A DNA stretch of 64,000 nt, taken from positions 7,316,001 through 7,380,000 of the forward strand of contig NZ_CP107945.1 of NCBI RefSeq assembly GCF_036057275.1, given 5' to 3'. Shown piece after piece: positions 1 to 7,792 of this stretch. The notes under the pieces are model-generated. The model worked only from the letters and a program-made list of their open reading frames with translations, searched no databases and was not told where the DNA came from. Numbering within the stretch: position 1 is the stretch's first letter; each line of letters begins with the position of its first letter. The stretch is from Streptomyces sp. NBC_00390. Its GTDB lineage: Bacteria > Actinomycetota > Actinomycetes > Streptomycetales > Streptomycetaceae. The translations under genes and the position numbers were made by a program.

Positions 1-1
1 C

Positions 2-322
2 CACGGGGACAAGAAGGACTACGACGACGACAAGAAGGACGACCACGGGGACAAGAAGGACTACGACAAGTCCTGGAAGGACGACAAGAAGGACGAGGAC
101 AAGGACTACGGCAAGTCCTGGAAGGACAAGAAGGACGACCACGACAAGGACTACGGGGACAAGAAGGACGACCACGACAAGCCGAACGGTGGCGGCGACT
201 ACGGCGGCGGTGGCACTGCCCTCTCCGGCAGCGGCATGGCAGCAGGCTCGGCGCTCCTCATCGGCGGTCTCGGTGTAGGCGCCTACCGGATGCGCCGTCG
301 CTCGGGCGCTTCGGCGGCCTGA
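2..322 (+). CDS. Lys/Asp-rich surface protein, C-terminal part (5' end outside window)
   Basis: The frame is open from the window edge and ends at TGA 320-322. About 60 residues are low-complexity imperfect repeats built from KKDD, KDYG and KSWKD units, followed by a Gly-rich linker. A hydrophobic segment of about 20 residues then ends in the basic run RMRRR, which is a typical membrane stop-transfer tail. I see no LPXTG-like sortase motif before the hydrophobic stretch. The gene lies just upstream of a class F sortase, with a terminator hairpin between them, so it may be a surface or wall-associated protein handled in the same context. No function can be assigned from the repeats. Confidence 0.75.
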   Translation, partial: HGDKKDYDDDKKDDHGDKKDYDKSWKDDKKDEDKDYGKSWKDKKDDHDKDYGDKKDDHDKPNGGGDYGGGGTALSGSGMAAGSALLIGGLGVGAYRMRRRSGASAA

Positions 323-355
323 TCGGATCCCTCCACCATCAGTCCGATTCCTGTC

Positions 356-385
356 GCGGCCGCCGCCCTCACGGGCGGTGGCCGC
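356..385 (+). terminator. Rho-independent-type hairpin after the Lys/Asp-rich gene
   Basis: Arms 356-368 and 373-385 pair over 13 positions (GCGGCCGCCGCCC with GGGCGGTGGCCGC) around a 4-base loop, with at most one G-T pair. It lies between the stop at 322 and the sortase start. Like most Streptomyces terminators it lacks a U tract. Confidence 0.7.
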
Positions 386-451
386 GGCCATTGGCATTTG
401 CGCCCCAGTCGGTTCGCCCGCCCGCGCCCCTCACCCGAAAGGCACGCTCGC

Positions 452-1144
452 ATGGCCGCTCAGCAGCCGCCCGCCACACCGCCCGTCACCCGTTCCATCG
501 GCCGCGCCCTGCTGTGGCCCGCTGCAGCGGTCGGGCTGGGCTTTCTCCTCGTCTTCAACTCCCTCAACCCCTCCGGGCAGGTCAAGCCTCCGGCCGCCGC
601 GGCCGCCGCCTCCGTCGCACCTGCCCCCGCCGGACCCACGAGTGCCGCGCCCAGCGCATCGCCCGCCCTTTTGCTGCCGCGGTCCGTGCCGAAGCGGATC
701 CTGATCCCGGAGATCGACGTCGACGCTCCCTTCACCCAGCTGTCCATCGGCAAGTCCGGGGCGCTGGACGCACCACCCGAGAACGACAGCAACCTCGCCG
801 GCTGGTTCAAAGGGGGCGTCACCCCCGGTGAGCGCGGCACCGCGATCGTGGCCGGCCACGTAGACACCAAGACCGGACCGGCCGTGTTCCTCGAACTCAG
901 CTCGCTCAAGCCGGGAAGCACGGTGGACATCGCCCGCGCGGACGGCTCCGTCGCCACGTTCAAGGTCGACTCCGTGGAGACGTTCGAGAAGAAGAACTTC
1001 CCCAACGAGCGCGTGTACGCCGACACCGCTTCTCCGCAGCTGCGTGTGCTCACCTGCGGCGGCTCGTACGACAAGAAGAACGGCTACACGGACAACGTGG
1101 TGGTGTTCGCCCATCTCGACAAGGTCAAGCGGGCCGGAGCCTGA
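452..1144 (+). CDS. Class F sortase
   Basis: A 230-residue sortase with an N-terminal signal/anchor segment (LLWPAAAVGLGFLLVF, about residues 17-33), an Ala/Pro-rich linker and a C-terminal sortase fold. The catalytic His is in AGHVDT (about H136) and the catalytic Cys in RVLTCGG (about C202). Where many sortases carry Arg just before the last strand, this one reads NGYTDNVVVFAHL, so the Arg role may fall to the Arg before LTC or to another residue. An upstream in-frame ATG exists at 398, but GAAAGG sits 9 bases before the ATG at 452, which I prefer. Class F sortases of Streptomyces have poorly defined substrates; the upstream Lys/Asp-rich protein is a positional candidate only. Confidence 0.88.
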   Translation: MAAQQPPATPPVTRSIGRALLWPAAAVGLGFLLVFNSLNPSGQVKPPAAAAAASVAPAPAGPTSAAPSASPALLLPRSVPKRILIPEIDVDAPFTQLSIGKSGALDAPPENDSNLAGWFKGGVTPGERGTAIVAGHVDTKTGPAVFLELSSLKPGSTVDIARADGSVATFKVDSVETFEKKNFPNERVYADTASPQLRVLTCGGSYDKKNGYTDNVVVFAHLDKVKRAGA

Positions 1145-1169
1145 CACTCGGTCAACGGGCCTACGCAGT

Positions 1170-1200
1170 GCCCCGGCCGCCGTCAGGCGGTCCGGGGCGC
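1170..1200. terminator. Bidirectional terminator between convergent genes
   Basis: GCCCCGGCCGCC and GGCGGTCCGGGGC form a GC-rich stem with a GTCA loop, with one unpaired T in the right arm. It sits between the 3' ends of the sortase and the Lrp/AsnC gene and can serve both. Confidence 0.75.
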
Positions 1201-1259
1201 GCCCTCTGACCGACGTGGTGTGTGCGGTGCCCATGCCGGCAGGCCTGCCGAGCGCAGGT

Positions 1260-1742
1260 TCAGCGCGATGGTCCGGCCGCCCGGCCGACCGACTCCACGA
1301 GCGGCAGGAGCCGGTGCGGCACCCGCTCACGCAGCGCCATCTCCGTGCGGGTACGCACCACGCCGGGCAGATTGATCAGCCGCTGGATGACGTCCTCGAG
1401 ATGCCCGTTGTCCCGCGCGGCGACCCGGGTCAGCAGATCCCCGCCGCCCGTGATCGAGAACGCCTCGATGATCTCGGGCACCGCCGCGAGCGCGTCGCCC
1501 ACCTCGTCCAAGTGGCCCTGGGTCACCTCGATATGGACGAAGGCGAGCACCGGATGCCCGAGCGCGGCGGGGGAGAGATACGGGCCCGTGCCCGTGATCA
1601 CCCCGTCACGCTCCATCCGGTCGATTCTGGCCTGGAGTGTGCCGCGGGCGATGCCGAGTATCCGGGCGTACTCGCGCACGCTGGTGCGCGGCTGTTCGAT
1701 CAGCAGTCGCAGAATGCGGGTGTCGAGCGCGTCCACTGCCAT
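1260..1742 (-). CDS. Lrp/AsnC family transcriptional regulator
   Basis: A 160-residue regulator. Residues 1-60 form the AsnC-type winged helix-turn-helix (begins MAVDALDTRILRLLIEQPR; recognition region REYARILGIARGTLQARIDR). The C-terminal part is the RAM/AsnC effector domain (VLAFVHIEVTQG through GGGDLLTRVAARDNGHLEDV), which oligomerises and binds small ligands such as amino acids. The ATG at 1742 is preceded by GGGAAGG at suitable spacing. The longer upstream frame lacks family similarity and is rejected. It is divergent from the FUSC membrane protein gene across a 412-base region with two copies of a GTACCRATGGCMCAG repeat, suggesting that it controls itself and the neighbour. Confidence 0.92.
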   Translation of the reverse strand: MAVDALDTRILRLLIEQPRTSVREYARILGIARGTLQARIDRMERDGVITGTGPYLSPAALGHPVLAFVHIEVTQGHLDEVGDALAAVPEIIEAFSITGGGDLLTRVAARDNGHLEDVIQRLINLPGVVRTRTEMALRERVPHRLLPLVESVGRAAGPSR

Positions 1743-1784
1743 GGTCAGACGGCCTTCCCTGGTCCCGATGAGCTCTCTCCGACT

Positions 1785-2057
1785 GTACCGATGGCCCAGT
1801 GGCTGTGCCTCCGGTCGGGCCAGTGGTCTCGCCATCGTTGCGCTCGCCGAGCCGTTGTGGCGGGAGTGTCCCGAGGATGCGATCGGGAGGCGGGATCGGG
1901 CCAGGACCGGACGGGTCGGGCTGTCGTGGTCCGTTGGCCCTGCCTTGGTCCTGATCCGCAGCCTCCTGCGGTACCAATGGCACAGCAGGATCGGTCCCGG
2001 TTGAGCCACTGACCGGAAGGATGCTTTCCTTTTCGGAGACAGGCGCTGCGCAGCGCC
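1785..2057. promoter_or_regulatory. Divergent regulatory region with direct repeats and a palindrome
   Basis: The gap between the Lrp/AsnC and FUSC genes carries GTACCGATGGCCCAG at 1785-1799 and GTACCAATGGCACAG at 1971-1985. These are 13 of 15 identical and 186 bases apart. A perfect 16-base palindrome GGCGCTGCGCAGCGCC lies at 2042-2057, just upstream of the FUSC start. Spaced repeats fit the multi-site binding of Lrp-type octamers; the assignment to this regulator is inference from position. Confidence 0.45.
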
Positions 2058-2154
2058 GGACCGGCGACGGAGCCGGACCGGACCCGCGGCGCCTTTGCCA
2101 TGCCGTGGGGAGCGCCGCACGGCGCGTCGATCGGAAGGGGGCGGGGCGACCGTC

Positions 2155-3690
2155 GTGTGGAGTGTGACCGGCGTGAAAAAGATGTTCAGCGCGCCCGACC
2201 CGGGCCGCCTGCGCCTGCGGGTGTCGGCGCGCGCCGTACTCGGGGTCGGCCTCGCCGTGGCCGCTGCCGAGATGGCCGGGCTCTCCTTGATCGCGTCCGT
2301 CACGGGCGGCCTCGCGGCCCTTCTGGCACTGTTCACCGTGGCCGACCCCACCGTGCGCCGCCAGGCCGGCACCACCGCACTGCTTCCCGCCGTCGGCTTT
2401 CCCGTGCTCGCCCTCGCCACCGCCCTCCACGGGCAGCCGCTGCTGCGCGCCGCCGCCTGGCTGGCCGTGATCTTCTGCGGTGTCTACGCCAGGCGCTGGG
2501 GCCCACGCGGGCACGCGCTCGGGATCTTCGCCTTCATGATGTTCTTCGTCACCCAGTTCCTGCAGGCGCTGCCGGCCCAGCTGCCGGAGCTGTACGCCTC
2601 GGTGGCGCTCGCCCTGGCGGCCTCATCGGCCGTCCGCTTCGGGCTGTGGTGCATCGAGCGCCGTACGCCGCCGCCCGCGCAGCCTGCCCCGCTGCCGGGA
2701 CGCGGACTGGCCCGGCTCACCACCCGGCAGGCCTTCCAGGCGACGGCGGCCTGCGGCGTGGCACTGGCCGTCGGGCAGCTCATCTCCCCCGAGCGCTGGT
2801 ACTGGGCCGTGGGTACGGCTTGGTGGATCTTCGTCAACACCGCGTCGCGCGGCGAGACGCTCGTGCGCGGCTTCCGGCGTGTCCTCGGCACGGTCACCGG
2901 CATCGCCGCCGGCCTGCTGATCGCGATTCCCGTCGCGGGCGCCCCCGCCCCGACCGCCGTGCTCGTCGCGGTGTGTGTTTTCGGGATCTTCTACACGGCG
3001 GCCCCCTCGTACAGCTGGATGATGTTCTTCGTGACCGTCATGGCCGGGCTGCTCTACGGCCTGCTGGGTGTGCTCCATCCCGGGCTGCTCCTGCTGCGCT
3101 TCCAGGAGACCGCGGTCGGCGCGCTGGGCGCCGCTCTCGGTGTCGCGCTGATCCTGCCCGTCACCACGCATGCCGCGACCGACGCCTGGATCCGGCGCGC
3201 GGTGAGCTGTGTGCACGGCTGTACCACCGCGGCGGCCCGGCGGCTCGCCGGGGACGAGAGCGCGGACCCCGCACCCCTCGCTGCCGAACTGGAACTGCTG
3301 CTGGGCCGGGTACGCCTCTCGCTCGCGCCGCTGGTCCACCCGCTCAGCCCGCTGCGGGCCCGCAAGGCGCGCGCCCGGCAGGTCATCGCACTGCTCGACG
3401 ACTGCGCGCGCGAGGTGCGCGGGCTGGCCGGGGTCACCGCGGACCCGCAGGCCTCGCACGATGCCCGCCTCGCGGCGGCGTGCGCCCGGGTGGAAGCGGC
3501 CGTGCACGCCCTCGTGCCGCCGAGCCCGGTGACCGCCACGACGGTGGTGGAGGTCGTCCCCGTGTCCGTCCCGCGTCATCACCCCGGCGCGGAGGCGGCC
3601 TTGAGTCATCTGCACGGATTGGAGAGGGCGCTCGCCGGGCTGGATGCGCCCCTTCGCACTCCGCCGCGAGCCCCTCTGGTGCCTGCCTGA
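2155..3690 (+). CDS. FUSC family membrane protein (aromatic acid exporter-like)
   Basis: About 511 residues with two blocks of hydrophobic helices (roughly residues 15-150 and 190-340) and a long cytoplasmic C-terminal tail. This is the architecture of FUSC/ArAE-type proteins (fusaric acid resistance, aromatic acid efflux). Both membrane halves contain an MMFFVT motif. In-frame GTG codons at 2155, 2164 and 2173 and ATG 2182 are possible starts. The purine-rich GGAAGGGGGCGGGG at 2132-2145 favours GTG 2155; a start at 2095 would run over that signal. It is divergent from an Lrp/AsnC regulator, an arrangement typical of regulated efflux genes. The substrate is unknown. Confidence 0.8.
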   Translation: MWSVTGVKKMFSAPDPGRLRLRVSARAVLGVGLAVAAAEMAGLSLIASVTGGLAALLALFTVADPTVRRQAGTTALLPAVGFPVLALATALHGQPLLRAAAWLAVIFCGVYARRWGPRGHALGIFAFMMFFVTQFLQALPAQLPELYASVALALAASSAVRFGLWCIERRTPPPAQPAPLPGRGLARLTTRQAFQATAACGVALAVGQLISPERWYWAVGTAWWIFVNTASRGETLVRGFRRVLGTVTGIAAGLLIAIPVAGAPAPTAVLVAVCVFGIFYTAAPSYSWMMFFVTVMAGLLYGLLGVLHPGLLLLRFQETAVGALGAALGVALILPVTTHAATDAWIRRAVSCVHGCTTAAARRLAGDESADPAPLAAELELLLGRVRLSLAPLVHPLSPLRARKARARQVIALLDDCAREVRGLAGVTADPQASHDARLAAACARVEAAVHALVPPSPVTATTVVEVVPVSVPRHHPGAEAALSHLHGLERALAGLDAPLRTPPRAPLVPA

Positions 3691-3730
3691 CCAGCGACAT
3701 GCGCAGAACATGGCGTATGAGGTGGTTTTA

Positions 3731-3744
3731 CTCTGCATACAGAG
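3731..3744. promoter_or_regulatory. Small palindrome in the nos promoter region
   Basis: CTCTG-CATA-CAGAG is an inverted repeat 75 bases upstream of the nitric oxide synthase start, in a locally AT-richer stretch (GGTTTTACTCTGCATACAG). CATACA could be a -10 box inside the palindrome. Operator function is a guess. Confidence 0.3.
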
Positions 3745-3818
3745 GGTGGATCTGCCTGCGCGAAGGGTAGCCACAGCGGCATCCTGTTTGTCCCCCAGGA
3801 CCTCAGAGGTGCGGCATC

Positions 3819-5117
3819 ATGCGGAAGTCCCTGCTTCGAGCCCTTCGCCGGGCGCTGACCCCGAGCCCAGCGTCCGATCGGGTCGCGGACGGGTCCGTGC
3901 CCGCTGCCCGGTGCCCCGCCGGCCATGCCCCGCCGGACCGTGCCCCGGAAGCCGCCACCCACTCCGCTCCGCACACCGCGACGGCGGACCCTGCGTGGTT
4001 GCGGGCAGAGGCGGAGGAGTTCATCCGGCTGCACCACGCCGAGAACCCCGCGGCGGGGGACCCGCAGGTCCGGACGGCCGCCGTACTGGCCGAGATCGAG
4101 GCGACCGGCACCTACGTCCACACCCCCGCCGAACTCGCCCACGGTGCCCGCGTCGCCTGGCGCAACAGCAACCGCTGCATAGGCCGCCTGTACTGGCGCT
4201 CGCTGCAGGTACGCGACCGGCGGCACATATCCGACGCCGACGGCGTGGCGGCCGAAGCGGTCGGGCATCTGCGTCAGGCCACCAACGGCGGCCGGATCCG
4301 CCCTGTGATCACGGTCTTCGCACCGGACGCCCCCGACCGCCCGGGACCCCGTATCTGGAACGAACAGCTGGTCCGCTACGCGGGCTACGCCGGCGGCCCC
4401 GGTACGGGCACCGAGCCCGGGTCCGTCGTCGGCGACCCGCGCAACGCCGGACTCACCGACCTCGCCCTCCGGCTCGGCTGGCCGGGCGGGCCCGGTACCC
4501 CCTTCGATCTGCTGCCTCTGGTCATCGAGGACGGCGACGGCAAGCCGCGGCTGTTCGAGCTGCCGCCCGATTCCGTCATGGAAGTGCAGCTGCAGCACCC
4601 GGAGGAGAGCTGGTGCGAAGGCCTCGGGCTGCGATGGCACGCCGTGCCCGCCATCGCCAACATGTGCCTGGAGATCGGGGGAGTCTGCTATCAGGCAGCC
4701 CCGTTCAACGGCTGGTACATGGGCACCGAGATCGGAGCCCGCAACCTTGCCGACACCGACCGCTACGACCTGCTGCCCCGTGTCGCCGATCACCTCGGCC
4801 TCGACACGGCGAGCGACCGTTCCCTGTGGAAGGACCGCGCGCTCGTGGAGCTGAACCGTGCGGTGCTGCACTCCTTCGACCGCGCGGGCGTCACGGTCAC
4901 CGACCACCACACCGAATCGCGCCGCTTCCTGACCCATATCGACCGGGAGGGAAGGCACGGCCGCGGCGTGGGGGCGGACTGGTCGTGGATCGTGCCGCCG
5001 ATCTCGGGCTCGGCGACCCCCGTCTTCCACCGGACGTACGACACCGCCGAGTCGCGTCCGGCCTACGTCCACCACCCCGAGGCGGCTGCCCGCGCCCGCG
5101 GCGAGTTCGACCTGTGA
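3819..5117 (+). CDS. nos: Nitric oxide synthase oxygenase
   Basis: A 432-residue bacterial nitric oxide synthase oxygenase domain that converts L-arginine to citrulline and NO using heme and a tetrahydropterin, with electrons from external reductases. The heme-ligand Cys is C120 in WRNSNRCIGR. The arginine-binding Glu is E304 in NGWYMGTEIGARN. The pterin/dimer-interface region reads WSWIVPPISGS. There is no reductase domain, as usual in bacteria. About 55 Pro/Ala-rich residues precede the conserved start (WLRAEAEEFIRLHH), longer than most bacterial NOS. The ATG at 3819 has only a weak GAGGTG-type ribosome site. Neighbours give no nitration-type biosynthetic cluster (no TxtE-like P450), so a signalling or stress role is more likely than toxin nitration; this is inference. 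Confidence 0.95.
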   Translation: MRKSLLRALRRALTPSPASDRVADGSVPAARCPAGHAPPDRAPEAATHSAPHTATADPAWLRAEAEEFIRLHHAENPAAGDPQVRTAAVLAEIEATGTYVHTPAELAHGARVAWRNSNRCIGRLYWRSLQVRDRRHISDADGVAAEAVGHLRQATNGGRIRPVITVFAPDAPDRPGPRIWNEQLVRYAGYAGGPGTGTEPGSVVGDPRNAGLTDLALRLGWPGGPGTPFDLLPLVIEDGDGKPRLFELPPDSVMEVQLQHPEESWCEGLGLRWHAVPAIANMCLEIGGVCYQAAPFNGWYMGTEIGARNLADTDRYDLLPRVADHLGLDTASDRSLWKDRALVELNRAVLHSFDRAGVTVTDHHTESRRFLTHIDREGRHGRGVGADWSWIVPPISGSATPVFHRTYDTAESRPAYVHHPEAAARARGEFDL

Positions 5118-5124
5118 TCCAATT

Positions 5125-5135
5125 TGGTCTAGACC
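5125..5135. promoter_or_regulatory. DasR-like (dre) box upstream of lactonase gene
   Basis: TGGTCTAGACC at 5125-5135 is a perfect palindrome and equals the core of the published Streptomyces DasR responsive element (consensus approximately ACTGGTCTAGACCAGT). The flanks (ATTT on the left, GCCT on the right) deviate. It lies 59 bases before the GTG of the lactonase gene. DasR is the GntR repressor of N-acetylglucosamine uptake and chitin use. Confidence 0.6.
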
Positions 5136-5193
5136 GCCTGCTACCGTCGGGCTTCGTGCGCGCGCATCTGGCGCGGGCGAAGGGGAGGACGCT

Positions 5194-6246
5194 GTGGGCG
5201 ACAGAGGTGCGGGGCGGGCCTTCATCGGGTCGTTCACCTCGGCGGGCGGGCGGGGTATCGTCGCGGCCGAGGTGGATCCACGGACGGGAGCACTGACCGA
5301 GACCGGGGCAGGCGATGCCGTCCCCGACCCGTCGTATCTCGCCGCCGGGCCCACGGCAGAGGGCGGCCCGGTCCTCTACGCGGTCTCCGAGACGGCACAG
5401 GGGACGGTGGCCGCCTACGACATCGCGGGGCCGCTGCCGCGCCCGATCTGCGCACCCGTGGCCGTGTGCGGGGACGCACCGACGCATCTCGCGGTGGCCG
5501 GCGGTCACCTGCTGACCGCCAACTACGGCTCCGGGAGTGTCACCGTGCTGCCGCTCGCCGCAGACGGCACCCCGTTGCCCGCGAGCGCCGTACTGCGCCA
5601 CGAGGGTACGGGCCCCGACCCGGCCCGCCAGCTCGCCCCGCACGCCCACCAGGTACTGCCCGACCCGTCGGGGCGGTGGGTGCTCAGCGTCGACCTGGGC
5701 ACCGACTCGGTGCGCATCTGCTCACTCGACGCCGAGCGGGGAGAGCTGACGCTGCACGGCGAGACCGCGCTGCCGCCCGGCACCGGCCCGAGGCATCTCG
5801 CCTTCCATCCCGCCGGGCGCCACGCCTATGTGCTCGGCGAACTCGAACCGACGGTGACCCTGTGCCGCTGGGACGCGGCGGGCGGGGCGCTCGAGCCCGT
5901 GGGGGAGCGGCGGCTGTTCCCGGACAGCTCCGACGGCCCCGCCTACCCCTCGGCGCCGGTCGTCTCGCACGACGGCCGCCACCTGTGGGCGGCGGTACGC
6001 GGTACTGACACCATCGCCGTCCTCGCACTCGACGAGACCGGGGAGAAGGCGGAGGCGGTCGCCTCGGTGCCGTGCGGGGGCCACTGGCCGCGTGATCTGA
6101 CCCTGGACCCGGCGGGCACCCGGCTGTATGCGGCGAACGAGCGCTCGGGCGACGTCACGTGGTTCGACCTCGACCCAGCCACCGGCATTCCCCACCGTGC
6201 CGGCTCGCTGGCCGTGCCCGCCGCATCCCGCGTGATCTTCGTCTGA
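5194..6246 (+). CDS. Lactonase family protein (Pgl/YbhE-type beta-propeller)
   Basis: A 350-residue seven-bladed beta-propeller of the 6-phosphogluconolactonase (YbhE) / lactonase family. Blade-like segments recur from FIGSFTSAGGRGI through LLTANYGSGSVTVLPL, HAHQVLPDPSGRWVLSVDLG, GPRHLAFHPAGRHAYVLGEL and LDPAGTRLYAANERSGDV. The GTG at 5194 is preceded by AGGGGAGGA, a strong ribosome site. Members hydrolyse 6-phosphogluconolactone or related sugar lactones; exact substrate is not readable here. An upstream DasR-like box suggests amino-sugar-linked control. It stands alone; the next gene is on the other strand. Confidence 0.85.
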   Translation: MGDRGAGRAFIGSFTSAGGRGIVAAEVDPRTGALTETGAGDAVPDPSYLAAGPTAEGGPVLYAVSETAQGTVAAYDIAGPLPRPICAPVAVCGDAPTHLAVAGGHLLTANYGSGSVTVLPLAADGTPLPASAVLRHEGTGPDPARQLAPHAHQVLPDPSGRWVLSVDLGTDSVRICSLDAERGELTLHGETALPPGTGPRHLAFHPAGRHAYVLGELEPTVTLCRWDAAGGALEPVGERRLFPDSSDGPAYPSAPVVSHDGRHLWAAVRGTDTIAVLALDETGEKAEAVASVPCGGHWPRDLTLDPAGTRLYAANERSGDVTWFDLDPATGIPHRAGSLAVPAASRVIFV

Positions 6247-6776
6247 CGGCAGGGGCCGCTCGCTGGACGGCCCGGCCTGTGAACCCGCGGGTCCCCGGCC
6301 TGCACGGCAGTCCTCGGCCGCGGGGTGCGCCCGGGTATCCAGGCCGCGCGTGCCGGCTGTCACGTGGCTCCCGCAAGGGTGTCCGTGGTGCTCCGCGCCG
6401 CTCGTGGTTGCTCCGCGCCGCTCGTGGTTGCTCCGCGCCGCCAGGCCGTGTCCGACGCATCCCGTCTGGCGCGCGACACCCGGCACGCACTCCCCCGGAG
6501 CTTCGCCTGGGGTACCCCCAGCTGCGTTGCCGGAGTCGTGCGAGTACGTCCAGTACGAGGACGACCTCCCCCGGCCTCCGGCCGGGCGGTACCCCCACCG
6601 CCCTGCGACTGCACGCACCGGACGCCGCGCACCCCGCCCTGCGGACGGACGGCGCCATGTGTCGGACACGCCCCTGCGCCGTGTGCGGCAGGGGTCCGCG
6701 GAGCTGCCGCAGCAGCGCGAAGGGCCCGGGCCGTGTTCCGCCGGCCGGCCAGGGCCCCTTCGTGCATCTGCCGGCG
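6247..6776. repeat. Non-coding region of dispersed and tandem GC-rich repeats
   Basis: No gene is supportable in these 530 bases. At 6391-6440 a 20-base unit (CTCCGCGCCGCTCGTGGTTG) occurs twice and half again in direct tandem. From about 6480 to 6660 the text has CCCCGGAGCTTCGCCTGGGG-type short hairpins, GGTACCCCCA motifs and a TCGTGCGAGTACGTCCAGTA stretch. From memory this kind of sequence recurs between genes across Streptomyces genomes and yields familiar spurious ORFs. It separates the convergent lactonase and sirohydrochlorin chelatase genes and probably also holds their terminators. Confidence 0.55.
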
Positions 6777-7697
6777 TCAGCGCTGCTGGCCGCCGTGCGG
6801 CTGCGGCGCGATGCCGAGTGCCGTCGAGTACTGCGCCAGCACCAGCTTGCCGATCGCCGGGTACGCGCCCAGCGCCTCGGCGGCCGCGCAGCCCGCCTCC
6901 TTGGAGGCGGCGTCCAGCAGCCCCTCGGGGACCTCGGGGCCGACCAGGTACGGCGCGAGCGCCAGCTGGGCCGAGCCCGAGCCGCGCAGCTGCTCGGCGA
7001 TCGCGCGCACGGCGCCCTCCTGGTCGAGCGCGGCGGCCATCACCGGCACCGCCAGACGCGCGGCCAGCAGCATTCCGGTGATCCCTGCGGCCTGGACCGC
7101 CTCCTCGCCGCCGACCGTGGCCAGGATGATGCCGTCGGCAGCGGTGGCCACGGTGAACAGGCGGGCACGGTCCGCGCGGGCCAGACCGGCCTCGGAGAGG
7201 CGCACATGCAGCGCCTCGGCGAGCAGCGGGTGCGGGCCGAGGACATCGGTCAGCTCGGCGGTGGCACGGCTGTCCATGACCGCCTGACGGATACGGCGCA
7301 TCGTCGCGTTGTCCGGGCCGGCCAGCAGCGGCACCACGACGGCGGCGGGACCCTCGGGCTCGGCCACCTCCCGGCCTGCCGCCTTGGCGATCTCGAACCG
7401 CTCGGTGCGCCGGGCGGCGGTGTGCGCCAGCACGGACTGGAGCGTGGGGTACTCGGCATCGTCGCCGTCGAGGTAGCCGATGCCGACCTCGAGGCCGGGC
7501 AGCTCGGACCGCGCGATGCTGACAACCTCTTCGGCCAGGCTGCGCGTGGCGGGCGCGGCCGCGCCGGGCACGGCGAGCACGAGCACGGGCGCACCCTCAG
7601 GTGCCGCCACGGGTTCCGGTCGGCGGTGCCGACCGGACTGGCGGGGTCGCGGCATTCGTACAGGCAGGCCGGGTGCCGGCCCAGTGGGGGAGCTCAT
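6777..7697 (-). CDS. Sirohydrochlorin chelatase (CbiX/SirB family)
   Basis: A 306-residue protein with the CbiX-type chelatase fold: VLVLAVPGAAAPATRSLAEE near residue 38, AAVVVPLLAGPDN in the middle and a second half (IILATVGGEEAVQAAG, AVPVMAAALDQEG, LALAPYLVGPEVPEG). The family inserts ferrous iron or cobalt into sirohydrochlorin for siroheme or cobalamin. I recognise it as the two-domain actinobacterial form that begins with a basic, Pro-rich leader (SSPTGPAPGLPVRMPRPR). The leader is shared by relatives, supporting the ATG at 7697. No nitrite or sulfite reductase genes are adjacent in this window. Confidence 0.82.
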   Translation of the reverse strand: MSSPTGPAPGLPVRMPRPRQSGRHRRPEPVAAPEGAPVLVLAVPGAAAPATRSLAEEVVSIARSELPGLEVGIGYLDGDDAEYPTLQSVLAHTAARRTERFEIAKAAGREVAEPEGPAAVVVPLLAGPDNATMRRIRQAVMDSRATAELTDVLGPHPLLAEALHVRLSEAGLARADRARLFTVATAADGIILATVGGEEAVQAAGITGMLLAARLAVPVMAAALDQEGAVRAIAEQLRGSGSAQLALAPYLVGPEVPEGLLDAASKEAGCAAAEALGAYPAIGKLVLAQYSTALGIAPQPHGGQQR

Positions 7698-7792
7698 GGC
7701 GCCGCATGCTACTGGTTTTGCCGGCGGGACTGTTCGGGGAGGGGGCGGTCACGTGTCATCTGTCCATATTTATCCCGTGGATGCGGTACGTC

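Noticed and set aside
17..50. A DYDDDK-like string resembling the FLAG epitope in the Lys/Asp-rich protein
   Set aside because: It is part of a natural imperfect KKDD/KDYG repeat series, not an exact tag, and sits in ordinary genomic context.
431..1330. Long minus-strand ORFs antisense to the sortase gene
   Set aside because: Low-complexity products with no family features; shadows of GC-rich coding sequence.
3606..5354. 582-codon minus-strand ORF antisense to nos
   Set aside because: Gly/Arg/Val-rich shadow; the nos frame has intact catalytic motifs.
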